Assembly (NCBI RefSeq): GCF_008369105.1
Contig: NZ_VINQ01000015.1
Coordinates: forward strand, 36,153-100,152
Direction of reading: 5' to 3'
DNA from: Aquicoccus porphyridii
GTDB lineage: Bacteria > Pseudomonadota > Alphaproteobacteria > Rhodobacterales > Rhodobacteraceae
Length of the DNA: 64,000 bases
Part shown: piece by piece, positions 51,611 to 60,827 of the stretch
Numbering within the stretch: position 1 is the stretch's first letter
Layout: every line of letters starts with the position of its first letter
Made by a program: the position numbers and the translations under genes
The notes under the pieces: generated by a model
What the model saw: the letters and a program-made list of their open reading frames with translations, nothing else
What the model was told of the DNA's origin: nothing
Database searches by the model: none

Positions 51611-52879
51611 TCAGAAACGTGCCGAAATCGACAACCCAAAATTTTGAATCTCATCACCCGGCTGCTTGCGAACTGGCTCGGCCAGGTAGAATGAAACCGG
51701 CACATTCCCAAACTCGAGTGTCATCGAGAGCCCGGCAGACGCCCGCCAATCAAGACCATCATTGACGCCACCTCCAAGTGTATTGCTCAGCCCCCACGCG
51801 GACCCCACATCGACAAAACCGCCAATCCTCGCCGGGGTGCCAAAAACTTGCCCAATGCTCTTCTGGAGCTCGACACTGCCCACCAGATAGTTTTCGCCGC
51901 CCAGGAAATCCGCACCGTCGCGCGGGCCGATGCCTCGCGAAGCAAAGCCACGAAGCGCGGTTCCGCTGGTAAAGAAACGATCCGAAATCCTGGCCGGGGG
52001 ACCTTTCAGTGATGAAACGTGCCCGCCTTCCATCCGCAAAGCAAGGACAAGGTTGTCGGGGTCGATTGCAAATCGCGTCCCGGCCGAGACCTGCGTCTGG
52101 CTTATCACGTTGCCCGTTCCCAGCCCGAAGAAGAATTGCTTTGCCTCGGCTTCCCAGTTTTCCGCTGTATGTCGATAGCTCAACCGTAAATATGCTTCAC
52201 GCCGGGCGCCTGCGTCAGCCTTGATCAGCGCACTCGACGTCGCGCTAACATTGCGGATCGTATCACTCCGATAGCCGAGGCCAATCTCGCCGCGCCCGCC
52301 CCCTGCGAACTTGCGCGCCACGTAAGGTTCGATGAAGGCACGGCGATGCTCGTAACTCTGGTCGTCATAGCGAGCGTCGGTAACGCTTGTATCCAGCCCC
52401 AAATCCCACCCATTGGCAAAGGCGTCCTTGCGATAAAGGCTGGTCGTCAGTTCCGAAAATTCCTCCGAGAACCGAAGCTCAATCGCACCAAACGTGCCGG
52501 GGAAAAGATTATAACGCTCAAAATAGACCGTTCCTATCGGCCCTTCCTCGCTATCGACCTGCAACCCGACCTCGAAACGACCGGGCCGGCTATTCAATTC
52601 CTCTACCTCGATCACCATCGTGTCCCCCTCAGGGACGAATTTCACCCCGCCAAATTGCCCGGTCGACATCAGGCATTGGCGGATCTCGGCTTTTGTCGAA
52701 GAGGTAAAGTTTTCGTCCTCCGAAATATCGCAGACCGCGAGAATATCATCGCTCTTCAAGAATTCGTTGCCCCGTAGTTGCACCTCTGAATAACTGCGTG
52801 CTGCACTCCCGCCAGGCGCTACAGCGATGGTCGCAACGATCAGAGCTCCCGCAATTCCGATTTTCGTCAAATATGCCAT
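51611..52879 (-). CDS. Omp85/BamA-like outer-membrane protein beside tadD
   Basis: A 422-residue protein with a signal peptide (LTKIGIAGALIVATIAVAPG) and one POTRA-like domain (SYSEVQLRGNEFLKSDDILA; FVPEGDTMVIEVEEL). A C-terminal ~300-residue barrel carries the Omp85 L6-like motif in FFTSGTALRGFASRGIGP and ends in aromatic residue Phe (FGLSISARF). Known members insert or translocate outer-membrane proteins. A one-POTRA form here may serve the Tad system or the type I adhesin, and this is not established. It is divergent from the TadG-like gene. Confidence 0.85.
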   Translation of the reverse strand: MAYLTKIGIAGALIVATIAVAPGGSAARSYSEVQLRGNEFLKSDDILAVCDISEDENFTSSTKAEIRQCLMSTGQFGGVKFVPEGDTMVIEVEELNSRPGRFEVGLQVDSEEGPIGTVYFERYNLFPGTFGAIELRFSEEFSELTTSLYRKDAFANGWDLGLDTSVTDARYDDQSYEHRRAFIEPYVARKFAGGGRGEIGLGYRSDTIRNVSATSSALIKADAGARREAYLRLSYRHTAENWEAEAKQFFFGLGTGNVISQTQVSAGTRFAIDPDNLVLALRMEGGHVSSLKGPPARISDRFFTSGTALRGFASRGIGPRDGADFLGGENYLVGSVELQKSIGQVFGTPARIGGFVDVGSAWGLSNTLGGGVNDGLDWRASAGLSMTLEFGNVPVSFYLAEPVRKQPGDEIQNFGLSISARF

Positions 52880-53193
52880 GTCTCTGACCTTTCCATTTTT
52901 GTCCTGCGTCCGTCGTACGGAAAATACCGGAAAGCGCATTTTGTCTATCGACGGTGCCTAGCGCTTGCCACCGCTGCGCACAATGGGCCTGAGGCTTGGG
53001 GGCAATGTCCAAGCCTGAAACAGCGCGCTAAAAATAACGGGGGCAACGACCGGTTCTGCTTCTCAATTGACGCTGAACTCGATAACAATGGAAAAACGTT
53101 AGATACGCCAACCCATTTGCCACATTTTCGCCCGACCCAATCCTGTAAGATCGCTCGAAAACAGCCTTTTTTACTATCCCTGGAGGCCAAGCG
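52880..53193. other. Divergent intergenic region between Omp85-like gene and tadG-like gene
   Basis: This 314-bp gap must contain both promoters. The inverted repeat AGGCTTGG / CCAAGCCT (52992-52999 and 53009-53016) is the most notable structure, and could be an operator or a hairpin. No gene was seen. A Shine-Dalgarno TGGAGG (53181-53186) precedes the TTG start of the plus-strand gene. Confidence 0.45.
52992..53016. repeat. Perfect 8-bp inverted repeat in divergent promoter region
   Basis: AGGCTTGG and CCAAGCCT flank a 9-base loop. Its place between two divergent attachment genes suggests a regulatory dyad. Confidence 0.45.
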
Positions 53194-54996
53194 TTGCATC
53201 TGACATCCAAATCCTCATGCGATTTCTTAAGGGAAGTCCCCGCCACAGCACCCGGATTGAATCGCGCAAGCACAGCCTCCGCCCCCAGACGGACATTCAA
53301 ACATCCCATTCTTTTTACTGCAGGATTTCGACGATTCGCGAAAGGGGAAAGCGGCGCAATGGCCGTGTTTTTCATCATCCTCATTCCAGCGGTACTTCTA
53401 ATCGGCGGCCTCGCTGTAGATATCAGCCAACTCAACGCGCAAAAGCTCTTCCTGCAGGGTCAAGCCGACCTTGCAGCACAAAGCGCCGCTGCCCGGTTGA
53501 GCGACCTCGATCAAGCCCGCGCACGCGCCCAGGAGACGGTTTCACTAAACGATCAATATGGTGAAATCCTGCTCGACGAAGACGATGTCATTTTTGGCAG
53601 CTATGCGCCGGAAACCGGCTTTGATCCGACAGCCCCAACCGGTGTCAACGCTGTCAAGGTCAGCGTGTCCATGCCTTGGTATGCCTTCCTGTGGTCGGCC
53701 ATCGTGCCCAGTTCGCCAAACCTCATTACCCGCTCGGCCGTTGCCATGAGTGGCCCACCGCATGCTGCTTTCACCTTGCGCAATCGGCTGCTTACGGTCG
53801 ACACTGATGAATCTCCACTTCTTGATCCAATCGCCGACGCGTTGGTTGGCGAGAATGGACTGGGGGTCGATCTGGAAGCGATTGGCTATGCCGGTCTCGC
53901 CACGACAAATGTCGAGATCAACGAATTGGTTGATCTCGTATCGCTCGGGATTAGCGGCGATGTGGTCACCTTCGATGATCTCCTCAACGCCTCTATCGCC
54001 ACGGCCGATCTTGTCGAGGCCCTGCTACTCGCAGCCGGGGCGGATCTCTCCGCTTATACGGCCGCAGCTTCTTCAAACACGTCTCTGGGAAGATTGCTCA
54101 AGATATCCCCTTCCCTCATCAATCTCAATGTCGACGATCCACTGCCAGACCTGGAAATCGGCCTTGCGGACATGCTGACGGTGGCCGCCGGGCTTGCCAA
54201 CTCAGACCCCTCCGAACGGCTTTCGGCCGATATCGCGCTACCCCTTGGACCGCTGGCAGATGTGCACGTTGAAACCGGACTTATTCGCGCGCCCGTCACA
54301 TTCGTCGGTCCTGTCTCCGATGAGACACCGCTGACCGGCGAGATCAGCCAAGTCGATCTTTCAGTTGAGGCTCAGCTCGCTGGATTGCTCGATCTCTCGC
54401 TCGACCTATCCGCCGCCAATGCGACCGCAACACTGACCGAACTCAATTGCGCCGCCAGTGAACCCGACGACATCATCGCCACATTCGAAGTCACTTCTGG
54501 CCCGGCCTCGCTCGGGTTGGGACTCTCGTTGCTGGCACCGATCGACGGGGATGATGCGGCTGAACACACGACAACCGATTTGGCCTCAAGCACACAAACC
54601 GTCGAAATCCGCCTCGACCAAGTAGGACAACCTGTGGCTGTTAGTAGTCAGCTCGCGACCTCCGACGTGACATCGGCTCTGTCTCAGACACTCGAAAACA
54701 TGCGCAACGACCTGCACGAGGAGCGCGAGGAAACCTCAGACGAACGCTATGAAAGGTGCATGCGCATTCTGTTCGGGATTGGCTGCTTGCTGGACGTGGT
54801 CGTCCGGGTGCTCGACGACGTCATTAGCCAGCTCACCGCAGTGATCGATGACCTGACCACCCTACTTTCTAGCAGCCTTCTGCTCGACGGTCTTGTTCAA
54901 GCCCTGCTCGACGCGCTCGGAATCGACATCGCTCGTGTCGATATCATTCTCAACGATCACACCTGCAGCAGGTCTGATGTACGGCTTGTCAACTAG
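53194..54996 (+). CDS. TadG-like Tad pilus-associated protein
   Basis: A 600-residue protein. The N-terminal part carries the TadG signature helix (AMAVFFIILIPAVLLIGGLA then VDISQLNAQKLFLQGQAD), after a Gly/Glu prepilin-like GESGA. The remaining ~480 residues are rich in Leu, Asp, Ser and Ala with repeated ALA-LD patterns and few aromatics, not a typical VWA domain. The start is TTG at 53194, supported by a TGGAGG seven bases before it. A later ATG (MAVFF) lacks this. It is transcribed opposite to the other Tad genes. Confidence 0.75.
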   Translation: MHLTSKSSCDFLREVPATAPGLNRASTASAPRRTFKHPILFTAGFRRFAKGESGAMAVFFIILIPAVLLIGGLAVDISQLNAQKLFLQGQADLAAQSAAARLSDLDQARARAQETVSLNDQYGEILLDEDDVIFGSYAPETGFDPTAPTGVNAVKVSVSMPWYAFLWSAIVPSSPNLITRSAVAMSGPPHAAFTLRNRLLTVDTDESPLLDPIADALVGENGLGVDLEAIGYAGLATTNVEINELVDLVSLGISGDVVTFDDLLNASIATADLVEALLLAAGADLSAYTAAASSNTSLGRLLKISPSLINLNVDDPLPDLEIGLADMLTVAAGLANSDPSERLSADIALPLGPLADVHVETGLIRAPVTFVGPVSDETPLTGEISQVDLSVEAQLAGLLDLSLDLSAANATATLTELNCAASEPDDIIATFEVTSGPASLGLGLSLLAPIDGDDAAEHTTTDLASSTQTVEIRLDQVGQPVAVSSQLATSDVTSALSQTLENMRNDLHEEREETSDERYERCMRILFGIGCLLDVVVRVLDDVISQLTAVIDDLTTLLSSSLLLDGLVQALLDALGIDIARVDIILNDHTCSRSDVRLVN

Positions 54997-55029
54997 GTCA
55001 CGATCCACCACGTGGGCCAATGGCTTTTC

Positions 55030-55512
55030 TCAGTTCACGAAAACGACCGCACTACGAGAAATGGTGCCAAAATCCATACCCAATGTCTGGCTGACGGACT
55101 GCAAAGCACTGCCAGTCAGATTGTAGCTCATCTCCAGGCTCACGCTACCGTCCTCCGCTGGTTGGCCCCCGCAGGTCATCGGAAAGCTGACATTATCCAG
55201 CCGAAGCAGCGGGCTCTGCTCAATCACCTGTGAAAGAATGGTCGTGTTGAGCTCGGCACATATATCCACATCGGGATCGCCCTTGGCGATGATGCCCACA
55301 GATTGCCGCGCGAGCGTTTGAACCGCCTGCTGCAAATCGCTCGCCGTGCCAATATAAAGGCTGGTGGCCAAGATAAAGAGGAGGAAGAACACAAAAACAG
55401 GGAAGAGAATAACGAACTCGATCGTCACGAGACCGCGCTCGTCGCGCAAAAGTTTCCGTACCCGTCGCAGGCCGACACGCACGTAGTCGTTACACGCTTC
55501 CGATCTATTCAT
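55030..55512 (-). CDS. tadE: TadE-like pseudopilin
   Basis: A 160-residue pseudopilin: the prepilin-like site and hydrophobic helix lie in DERGLVTIEFVILFPVFVFF (about 24-43), with Glu at +5 after the Gly. The C-terminal domain has a conserved cysteine pair (VDICAEL; FPMTCGGQ). TadE is processed by the prepilin peptidase and helps pilus assembly. It overlaps the cpaD end by 8 bp. Confidence 0.88.
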   Translation of the reverse strand: MNRSEACNDYVRVGLRRVRKLLRDERGLVTIEFVILFPVFVFFLLFILATSLYIGTASDLQQAVQTLARQSVGIIAKGDPDVDICAELNTTILSQVIEQSPLLRLDNVSFPMTCGGQPAEDGSVSLEMSYNLTGSALQSVSQTLGMDFGTISRSAVVFVN

Positions 55513-56059
55513 TGCGCCTCTGCCTTGCCGTAGTCCATGCGTTTGTAGTCTGGGGCGGCAAGAAGCTATCGGACGGATTGGCCATCATCGCCGCAAGATT
55601 GTGCCCTGAACTGCAACCGTCCGGCCGCCCGGCCGACGCGCCGTCGCAATCGGCCTGCACCGAAAGCGTGCGCACAACGCGGATCGTCCCGACGCTTTGC
55701 GAGCGGCACTTGTCTCGAAAATCCCGCGCCGCCAGGTAACGTTTCTGCGCTGGCACATGCCGCAACAGCGTCATCATCGTCTGCATGCGCTGCACGTCTC
55801 GCGTGGGATTGCGCCCCTTTGGCAGCGTCACCACCAGAACATCATCTGATGTGAGGTGCAATTCGCGCAAAAACCTATAGAGCTTCGCGCGTTCAGATTC
55901 CGCCATGGTTCCTGAACAATTGTTGAAACGATAGTTGTAGTGCGCCTCGGCAAGCTGTGGCTCTAGGCGGTCAACGGCGCCTCGCGGCGCTTCGGCCTCT
56001 GTGCAGCCGGTCAAGGCGAGAGAGACGGACAATGTAGCCCATACGAAAAAACGGATCAT
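55505..56059 (-). CDS. cpaD: Pilus assembly lipoprotein CpaD
   Basis: A 184-residue lipoprotein: the signal peptide ends in the lipobox LALTGCTEA. Family features include LRELHLTSDDVLVVTLPKG and the C-terminal CSSGHNLAAMMANPSDSFLP, which matches the CpaD consensus of Cys followed by NLAAMVANPxD. It assists secretin formation. The start overlaps the cpaC stop by 4 bases (ATGA). Confidence 0.88.
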   Translation of the reverse strand: MIRFFVWATLSVSLALTGCTEAEAPRGAVDRLEPQLAEAHYNYRFNNCSGTMAESERAKLYRFLRELHLTSDDVLVVTLPKGRNPTRDVQRMQTMMTLLRHVPAQKRYLAARDFRDKCRSQSVGTIRVVRTLSVQADCDGASAGRPDGCSSGHNLAAMMANPSDSFLPPQTTNAWTTARQRRNE

Positions 56060-57450
56060 TGCAGCCGAAATCCTCCACCAGTCCCGCGCACCCGCGATTT
56101 ACCCCGATTCTGCCCCGGCTTCAGCGGTTTCGTGAAACGACCAGTTCCCCATTGCTCAATGCCCCCCACAGGCTTGAGATCGTCCACCGGCGTTTTCAGA
56201 TCACGCGGGTTTGTCGGCTCCACCAGATAGGGTGTAACAGTGATCACAAGTTCCGTTTCGCCGCGCGCATAGCGCGACGATCTGAACAACGCCCCGAGAA
56301 CGGGCAAATTTACCAGACCAGGGAAACCGCCCAATGCTTGTTGCGTGCCGCTCTGGAACATGCCGGCAATTGCAAAACTCTGCCCTGAACCGATTTCGAC
56401 AGTGGTAGAAGCACTACGTTCCGTGAGTGCCGGGCCAATATCCGAGGACGTGGTTTGCGATTCGTCCACCTCCCGCACCTTGGTCTCCAGGCGGATTTCT
56501 ATGCGCCCCTTCTCACGTACCACCGGGGTGAATTCAAGTTCCACGCCATAAGGTTGCAATTCGATCGTCACCTCGTCATTGGCGGATTTCACTTGATACG
56601 GAATCTGCCCACCGGCGAGAAACTTGGCCGTCTCCCCGGACCGCGCCGTCAGGTTCGGCTCGGACAGGATGCTCACCAATCCACGCTGCGACAACGCATT
56701 CAGCAGAAAGTTCATGTCCAACGCCGAGGGCGTCACGGTAATCGCAAATCCATTGGAGATGGTTGAGGCCGGGGAACTGAAACTTCCCCTGCTGTTCCCG
56801 CCGTTCATGCCAAACCCGATATCATCGCTGATGGTTCGCGCGACCTCGGCAATCTTGACCTGAAGGTTGACCTGCGCCGACTGCTCCAGCTCCAGCCGGT
56901 TGACAATCACGGCATTCGGTCCGGCTAACGCTGCCAATACATCCTCGGCCGTCACCACGTCATCCGGGGTGGGAACGCTACCATGCAAATACACCGCCCC
57001 ATCCAGCGAAGACACCGATACTGTCCCACCGCTCACCGCCTGACGTACCGCCCGGCTCAATCTCTGGGAATCTATGCCCACCGCAATCGTCGTGCGCATC
57101 ATCGGCTCATCATCGGCGCCGAGTACGAACAATGTGGTCTCGCCAACGGATTTTCCCACAATATAGATATATTTTGCGGATTGAAGGTCGATATCGGCCA
57201 CACCGGGATTGGACAAAAAGACCGCTTTGGCGGGCTCGTCCAGCCGAAGGAATTTCGCCTCGTTAACGTTCAGAGCGATCTGTTTATCGTCCACCTCAAG
57301 AAGCGTTTGAGCAGCGGGCATCTCAATCAAGGTAAAACTCAAGACAATGGCCAGGCAAGGCAACGACACCACGGCAAGCAGAAGCCGTCGTGCAAACAGA
57401 CTCCAACTTCGCCTGAATGCGATGCCGATCACTGGGCCTAGAAAACTCAT
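56056..57450 (-). CDS. cpaC: Tad pilus outer-membrane secretin CpaC/RcpA
   Basis: A 464-residue secretin. After a signal sequence come the pilus N0 domain (LEVDDKQIALNVNEAKFLRL; SNPGVADIDLQSAKYIYIVG; GETTLFVLGADDEPMMRTTI) and a BON-like domain (SVSSLDGAVYLHGSVPTPDD). The secretin core follows (LLNALSQRGLVSILSEPNLT; ARSGETAKFLAGGQIPYQVK; VNLPVLGALFRSSRYARGET; ELVITVTPYLVEP). It forms the outer-membrane pore for the Flp pilus. It starts 65 bp after the type I adaptor gene stop, so its promoter may be shared with the secretion operon. Confidence 0.93.
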   Translation of the reverse strand: MSFLGPVIGIAFRRSWSLFARRLLLAVVSLPCLAIVLSFTLIEMPAAQTLLEVDDKQIALNVNEAKFLRLDEPAKAVFLSNPGVADIDLQSAKYIYIVGKSVGETTLFVLGADDEPMMRTTIAVGIDSQRLSRAVRQAVSGGTVSVSSLDGAVYLHGSVPTPDDVVTAEDVLAALAGPNAVIVNRLELEQSAQVNLQVKIAEVARTISDDIGFGMNGGNSRGSFSSPASTISNGFAITVTPSALDMNFLLNALSQRGLVSILSEPNLTARSGETAKFLAGGQIPYQVKSANDEVTIELQPYGVELEFTPVVREKGRIEIRLETKVREVDESQTTSSDIGPALTERSASTTVEIGSGQSFAIAGMFQSGTQQALGGFPGLVNLPVLGALFRSSRYARGETELVITVTPYLVEPTNPRDLKTPVDDLKPVGGIEQWGTGRFTKPLKPGQNRGKSRVRGTGGGFRLQ

Positions 57451-57515
57451 CCTATTGTTTTCCCTCTTTTGCCGCTCTTCAAAACGATGCCTCCGCGCTT
57501 CATACACATATTCCG

Positions 57516-58691
57516 CTAACGCAGCTGCGCCCGTAGGAGCGGCCTTAAAAGATAGCTTAGAACCGAGCGTTTGCCGGTTTCGATGTCCACCTGAGAAACC
57601 ATGCCCGGTCGGATCGGGTATCGCTCTCCTCCCGCCTCCAGATAGTTCTTCTCGGTCGTCACCATCACCCGGTAGAACGCTTGGGGGCCAGTAGGTCCAG
57701 CCTCTTCCACTGTGTTCTCACTAATCTGCGTCACCGTTCCCTTCAAATCTCCATAGACCGCAAAATCATAGGCCGTGATCTTTACGCTGGCAGGCATTCC
57801 AGGGGTTACGAAAGCAACGTCTCGCGGCGGTACCTTGGTTTCTATTAACAACTGGTCGTCTAGTGGAGTCACCTCCATAATCGTCTCGCCCGGTTGAACC
57901 ACGCCGCCAATCGTCGTTATTTCCACATTGTTCACCCGCCCCGAGACGCGAGCCCGGATGCTCGTGCGCTCAAGCTGATCGCGGCGCTGCAAAAGCACCT
58001 GCTGAAGCGAAACGAGCCGAGCCTTCTTGTTCACAAGGTCATTGTAGGCGTCTTGCACATAAGAATTGGTCAGACCTGCAATTTTCCCGGCAAGCGCCGC
58101 GGACTGTTGTTGTAATCTGTACAGTTCCACTTTGCTTACCGAGCCGCTGTCAACGAGCGGCGCCGTCACGTCGATTTGCTGCTTGAGAATGGCGCGTTCC
58201 GCCTCAAGCGCGGCCACGGATTCCTCCAGCTTGTTTCGACGCGCCTGGAAAAGCCGGGCTTCGTCGCGTTGGGCTGCTCCGTCGGCATCATCCGTGAAAG
58301 CGATATCATCGCGCTCCTGAACCTCCGCTTCCAGCCGCGCGATCTCAGCCGTCAACGTAGAAATTTCGGCTTCCGTCTCCAAATAGGCCGAGCGGAACCG
58401 AGTGCCGTCCAGTTGTACCAGCACATCGCCGACCTCGACGATATCGCCTTCATTAACCAGCAGTTTCGCAAGAATACCGCCTTCAAGGCTCTGGATCACC
58501 TGCATCCTTTGCATCGGCACGACCTTGCCTGATCCTCGCGTGATTTCGCTGATCTGGGCGAGTGCGGCCCAGATCAGTCCAATCACCATAGCGACACATA
58601 AAACCCACACTGTTTGTCGCGCCGCCTTGAGGCTCTGAGCGCGAAATTTACCATCAAGATCCGCGAGAAGTCTGTCTGTCGCGCTGCTCAT
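57516..58691 (-). CDS. Type I secretion membrane fusion protein (HlyD/LapC-like)
   Basis: A 391-residue adaptor: an N-terminal helix (TVWVLCVAMVIGLIWAALAQ), then SGKVVPMQRMQVIQSLEGGI, VNEGDIVEVGDVLVQLD (lipoyl half), a long coiled coil (about 110-240), RVSGRVNNVEITTIGGVVQP and the C-terminal QAFYRVMVTTEKNYLEAGGE. It links the ABC transporter to the TolC-like channel. It overlaps the transporter gene by 4 bases. Confidence 0.92.
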   Translation of the reverse strand: MSSATDRLLADLDGKFRAQSLKAARQTVWVLCVAMVIGLIWAALAQISEITRGSGKVVPMQRMQVIQSLEGGILAKLLVNEGDIVEVGDVLVQLDGTRFRSAYLETEAEISTLTAEIARLEAEVQERDDIAFTDDADGAAQRDEARLFQARRNKLEESVAALEAERAILKQQIDVTAPLVDSGSVSKVELYRLQQQSAALAGKIAGLTNSYVQDAYNDLVNKKARLVSLQQVLLQRRDQLERTSIRARVSGRVNNVEITTIGGVVQPGETIMEVTPLDDQLLIETKVPPRDVAFVTPGMPASVKITAYDFAVYGDLKGTVTQISENTVEEAGPTGPQAFYRVMVTTEKNYLEAGGERYPIRPGMVSQVDIETGKRSVLSYLLRPLLRAQLR

Positions 58692-60823
58692 TTCACAGCC
58701 TTTATTGGTTTTTCTCTCGTACTGCGCTGGGTCAGGGCTAGAATATTGGCCAAGGTATCGTCATGCACGATACCGCCTTCCTTCAGCACAACCGCTCGCG
58801 GCGTCAAAGCCAGCAACTCCTTCTTGTGAGTTGAGATGATCGTCGTGCGCCCTTCCAGCCATTTCGACAAAAAGCGCACCACGTGAATCTCCGTTGTATG
58901 GTCAAAGGCCGATGTCGGCTCATCCAGGATCACGACAGGCGGATCTTGCAGAATAATCCGTGCCAGCGCGATAGCCTGTTTCTGTCCGCCCGAAACATTT
59001 CCGGAACTCTGAATATTCAGGTCCAGCCCCCGAACATGCTTGCGCACATGTGGTCCCAGCCCGACAGCATCCAGTGCCGCCATCATCTCTTCGTCGGTGT
59101 GCAGCCCTTGATCGAGGCTCAGGTTGTCGCGTAGCGTACCCTGAAACAGCGCCACGCTCTGAGGCAAATAACCAATCTGACGCCGCCGATCTATCGGGTC
59201 GATCTGGCTCATCGCCAATCCGTCAATCTTCACCGAGCCGGATTGGGGATCAACGAGACCGGCAAGAATACGCAGCATCGTGGACTTGCCTGCGCCGTTA
59301 CTCCCCAGAAGCGCCACCCGCTCTCCTGCTTTGATCTTCAGCATACCAATCGAAAGCGCATCGCCCTGCTCGGCATCATGGCTGTATTTCACATCTTCGA
59401 GTTCAAAAAAGCCGCTCAAGTCATTGGCCCGCACATATCGCCGGTCCTCGCTGCGCTCAATGGGCATGCTCATCACCTCATCGAGCCCTTCCATCGCGCT
59501 TTTCACGTTCTGCCATTTCGCCAAAAGCCGGTTGAGCTGGCTGATTGGGGTAAGCGTGCGCCCGGTAAGCAAGGAACAAGCGATCAAGCTGCCCACGGTC
59601 AAATTTCCGGCGGCTATCAGGTAAACGCCGGTAATGATTACAAATATATAGGTCACCTGCTGTACCGAAGCGGCCCATTGCCCCAGCATCGCCGTAAGCT
59701 GCCGCGCGCGGATACCCGAAGCGGCCATCGTGGCCGTAAGCTGATCATACGCCTTTTCCATCCGGGTCTCTGCCCGCACGGCCTTCACCGTTTCGAGGCT
59801 GGATATCGCTTCAAGCAGAAGCCCGTTAAGCGCCGCCCCCTCACGGGTGTTCTGTCGCGCCAGCTTGGCAAGGTGGCGCTGCAAAAAAAGCCCGGGCAAC
59901 ACGATTACCACCGCCCCGGCGAGCACGACCAAGGCCACCGGTCCGCCTATAAACCACAAGACTCCGAGAAAAATCAGTGTGAAAGGCAGATCACAAATAA
60001 GTGCCGCCGTGGTCGAAGTGAAGAATTCACGCACCGAGGAAAACTCGCGCACCTGACTGGCAAGCACCCCGACGGATTGTGGCTGATGAGAAAGCCGAAG
60101 GTTAGCGACGTGATGGAAAAGCCGCTTGGAAAGCCGCAAATCCAGATCCCGCCCGGAAATATCGATCAGTCGCGCGCGCATCGCACGAAGTACGAATTCC
60201 AACACCACAGCCAGTCCCACACCGCTCGCCAAAACCCATAGCGTATCGAATGCTTGGCTGGGGACCACTCGATCATAGACCTGCATGGTGAAAACGACGG
60301 TGGTAATAGCCAGAATGTTCGCCACAAGCGAGGAGAGGAGCACGTCACGATAAATTGGCCAGTTATCCATCACGGGCCCGGTGATCCAGTGACGATCGTT
60401 TTCCTTCGCAAAACCGCCAACACGTGCCGCCACCACATCCAGAGGCTTGGCCAGAATAGCCCGTCCGAGATAGGCGTCTTCCAGTTCCTCTCGCGAGATC
60501 TCGCGGCGGCCACCTTCCGTGTCTGGAACGCCGACAACGGCCCGCTCTCCTTCAACCTCCTCCAGCACCAGGCAACTCCCGTCGCGCATCAGCAAAAGGA
60601 CCGGCAACGCATAATCCGAAATTTCCGAAAGCTTCGTTTCGATCACCCGCCCGGCTAAATTGGCGCGTCGCAATGCTTGCGGCACCGCATGCAAAGGCAA
60701 ACGGCCGCCTTCAAGCGCCAGGCCAGATGTCAACTTGGAAGCAGCAACGTCGCAATCATAGGCCCGACAGAGCGCGATCAATCCTGTAACCAGACGATCA
60801 GAAAGGGCCGATATATCACTCAT
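58688..60823 (-). CDS. Type I secretion ABC transporter with degenerate C39 domain (LapB-like)
   Basis: A 711-residue permease-ATPase. The N-terminal ~130 residues form a C39-like domain with no catalytic Cys, as in LapB/HlyB-type adhesin and RTX exporters. The membrane domain (about 160-430) includes SLVANILAITTVVFTMQVYD. The ATPase has Walker A ALLGSNGAGKSTMLRILAGL, signature NVSGGQKQAIALARIILQDP, Walker B VVILDEPTSAFD and switch His TIISTHKKE. It exports large proteins with C-terminal signals. The adaptor and TolC genes flank it. Confidence 0.94.
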   Translation of the reverse strand: MSDISALSDRLVTGLIALCRAYDCDVAASKLTSGLALEGGRLPLHAVPQALRRANLAGRVIETKLSEISDYALPVLLLMRDGSCLVLEEVEGERAVVGVPDTEGGRREISREELEDAYLGRAILAKPLDVVAARVGGFAKENDRHWITGPVMDNWPIYRDVLLSSLVANILAITTVVFTMQVYDRVVPSQAFDTLWVLASGVGLAVVLEFVLRAMRARLIDISGRDLDLRLSKRLFHHVANLRLSHQPQSVGVLASQVREFSSVREFFTSTTAALICDLPFTLIFLGVLWFIGGPVALVVLAGAVVIVLPGLFLQRHLAKLARQNTREGAALNGLLLEAISSLETVKAVRAETRMEKAYDQLTATMAASGIRARQLTAMLGQWAASVQQVTYIFVIITGVYLIAAGNLTVGSLIACSLLTGRTLTPISQLNRLLAKWQNVKSAMEGLDEVMSMPIERSEDRRYVRANDLSGFFELEDVKYSHDAEQGDALSIGMLKIKAGERVALLGSNGAGKSTMLRILAGLVDPQSGSVKIDGLAMSQIDPIDRRRQIGYLPQSVALFQGTLRDNLSLDQGLHTDEEMMAALDAVGLGPHVRKHVRGLDLNIQSSGNVSGGQKQAIALARIILQDPPVVILDEPTSAFDHTTEIHVVRFLSKWLEGRTTIISTHKKELLALTPRAVVLKEGGIVHDDTLANILALTQRSTREKPIKAVK

Positions 60824-60827
60824 CGCT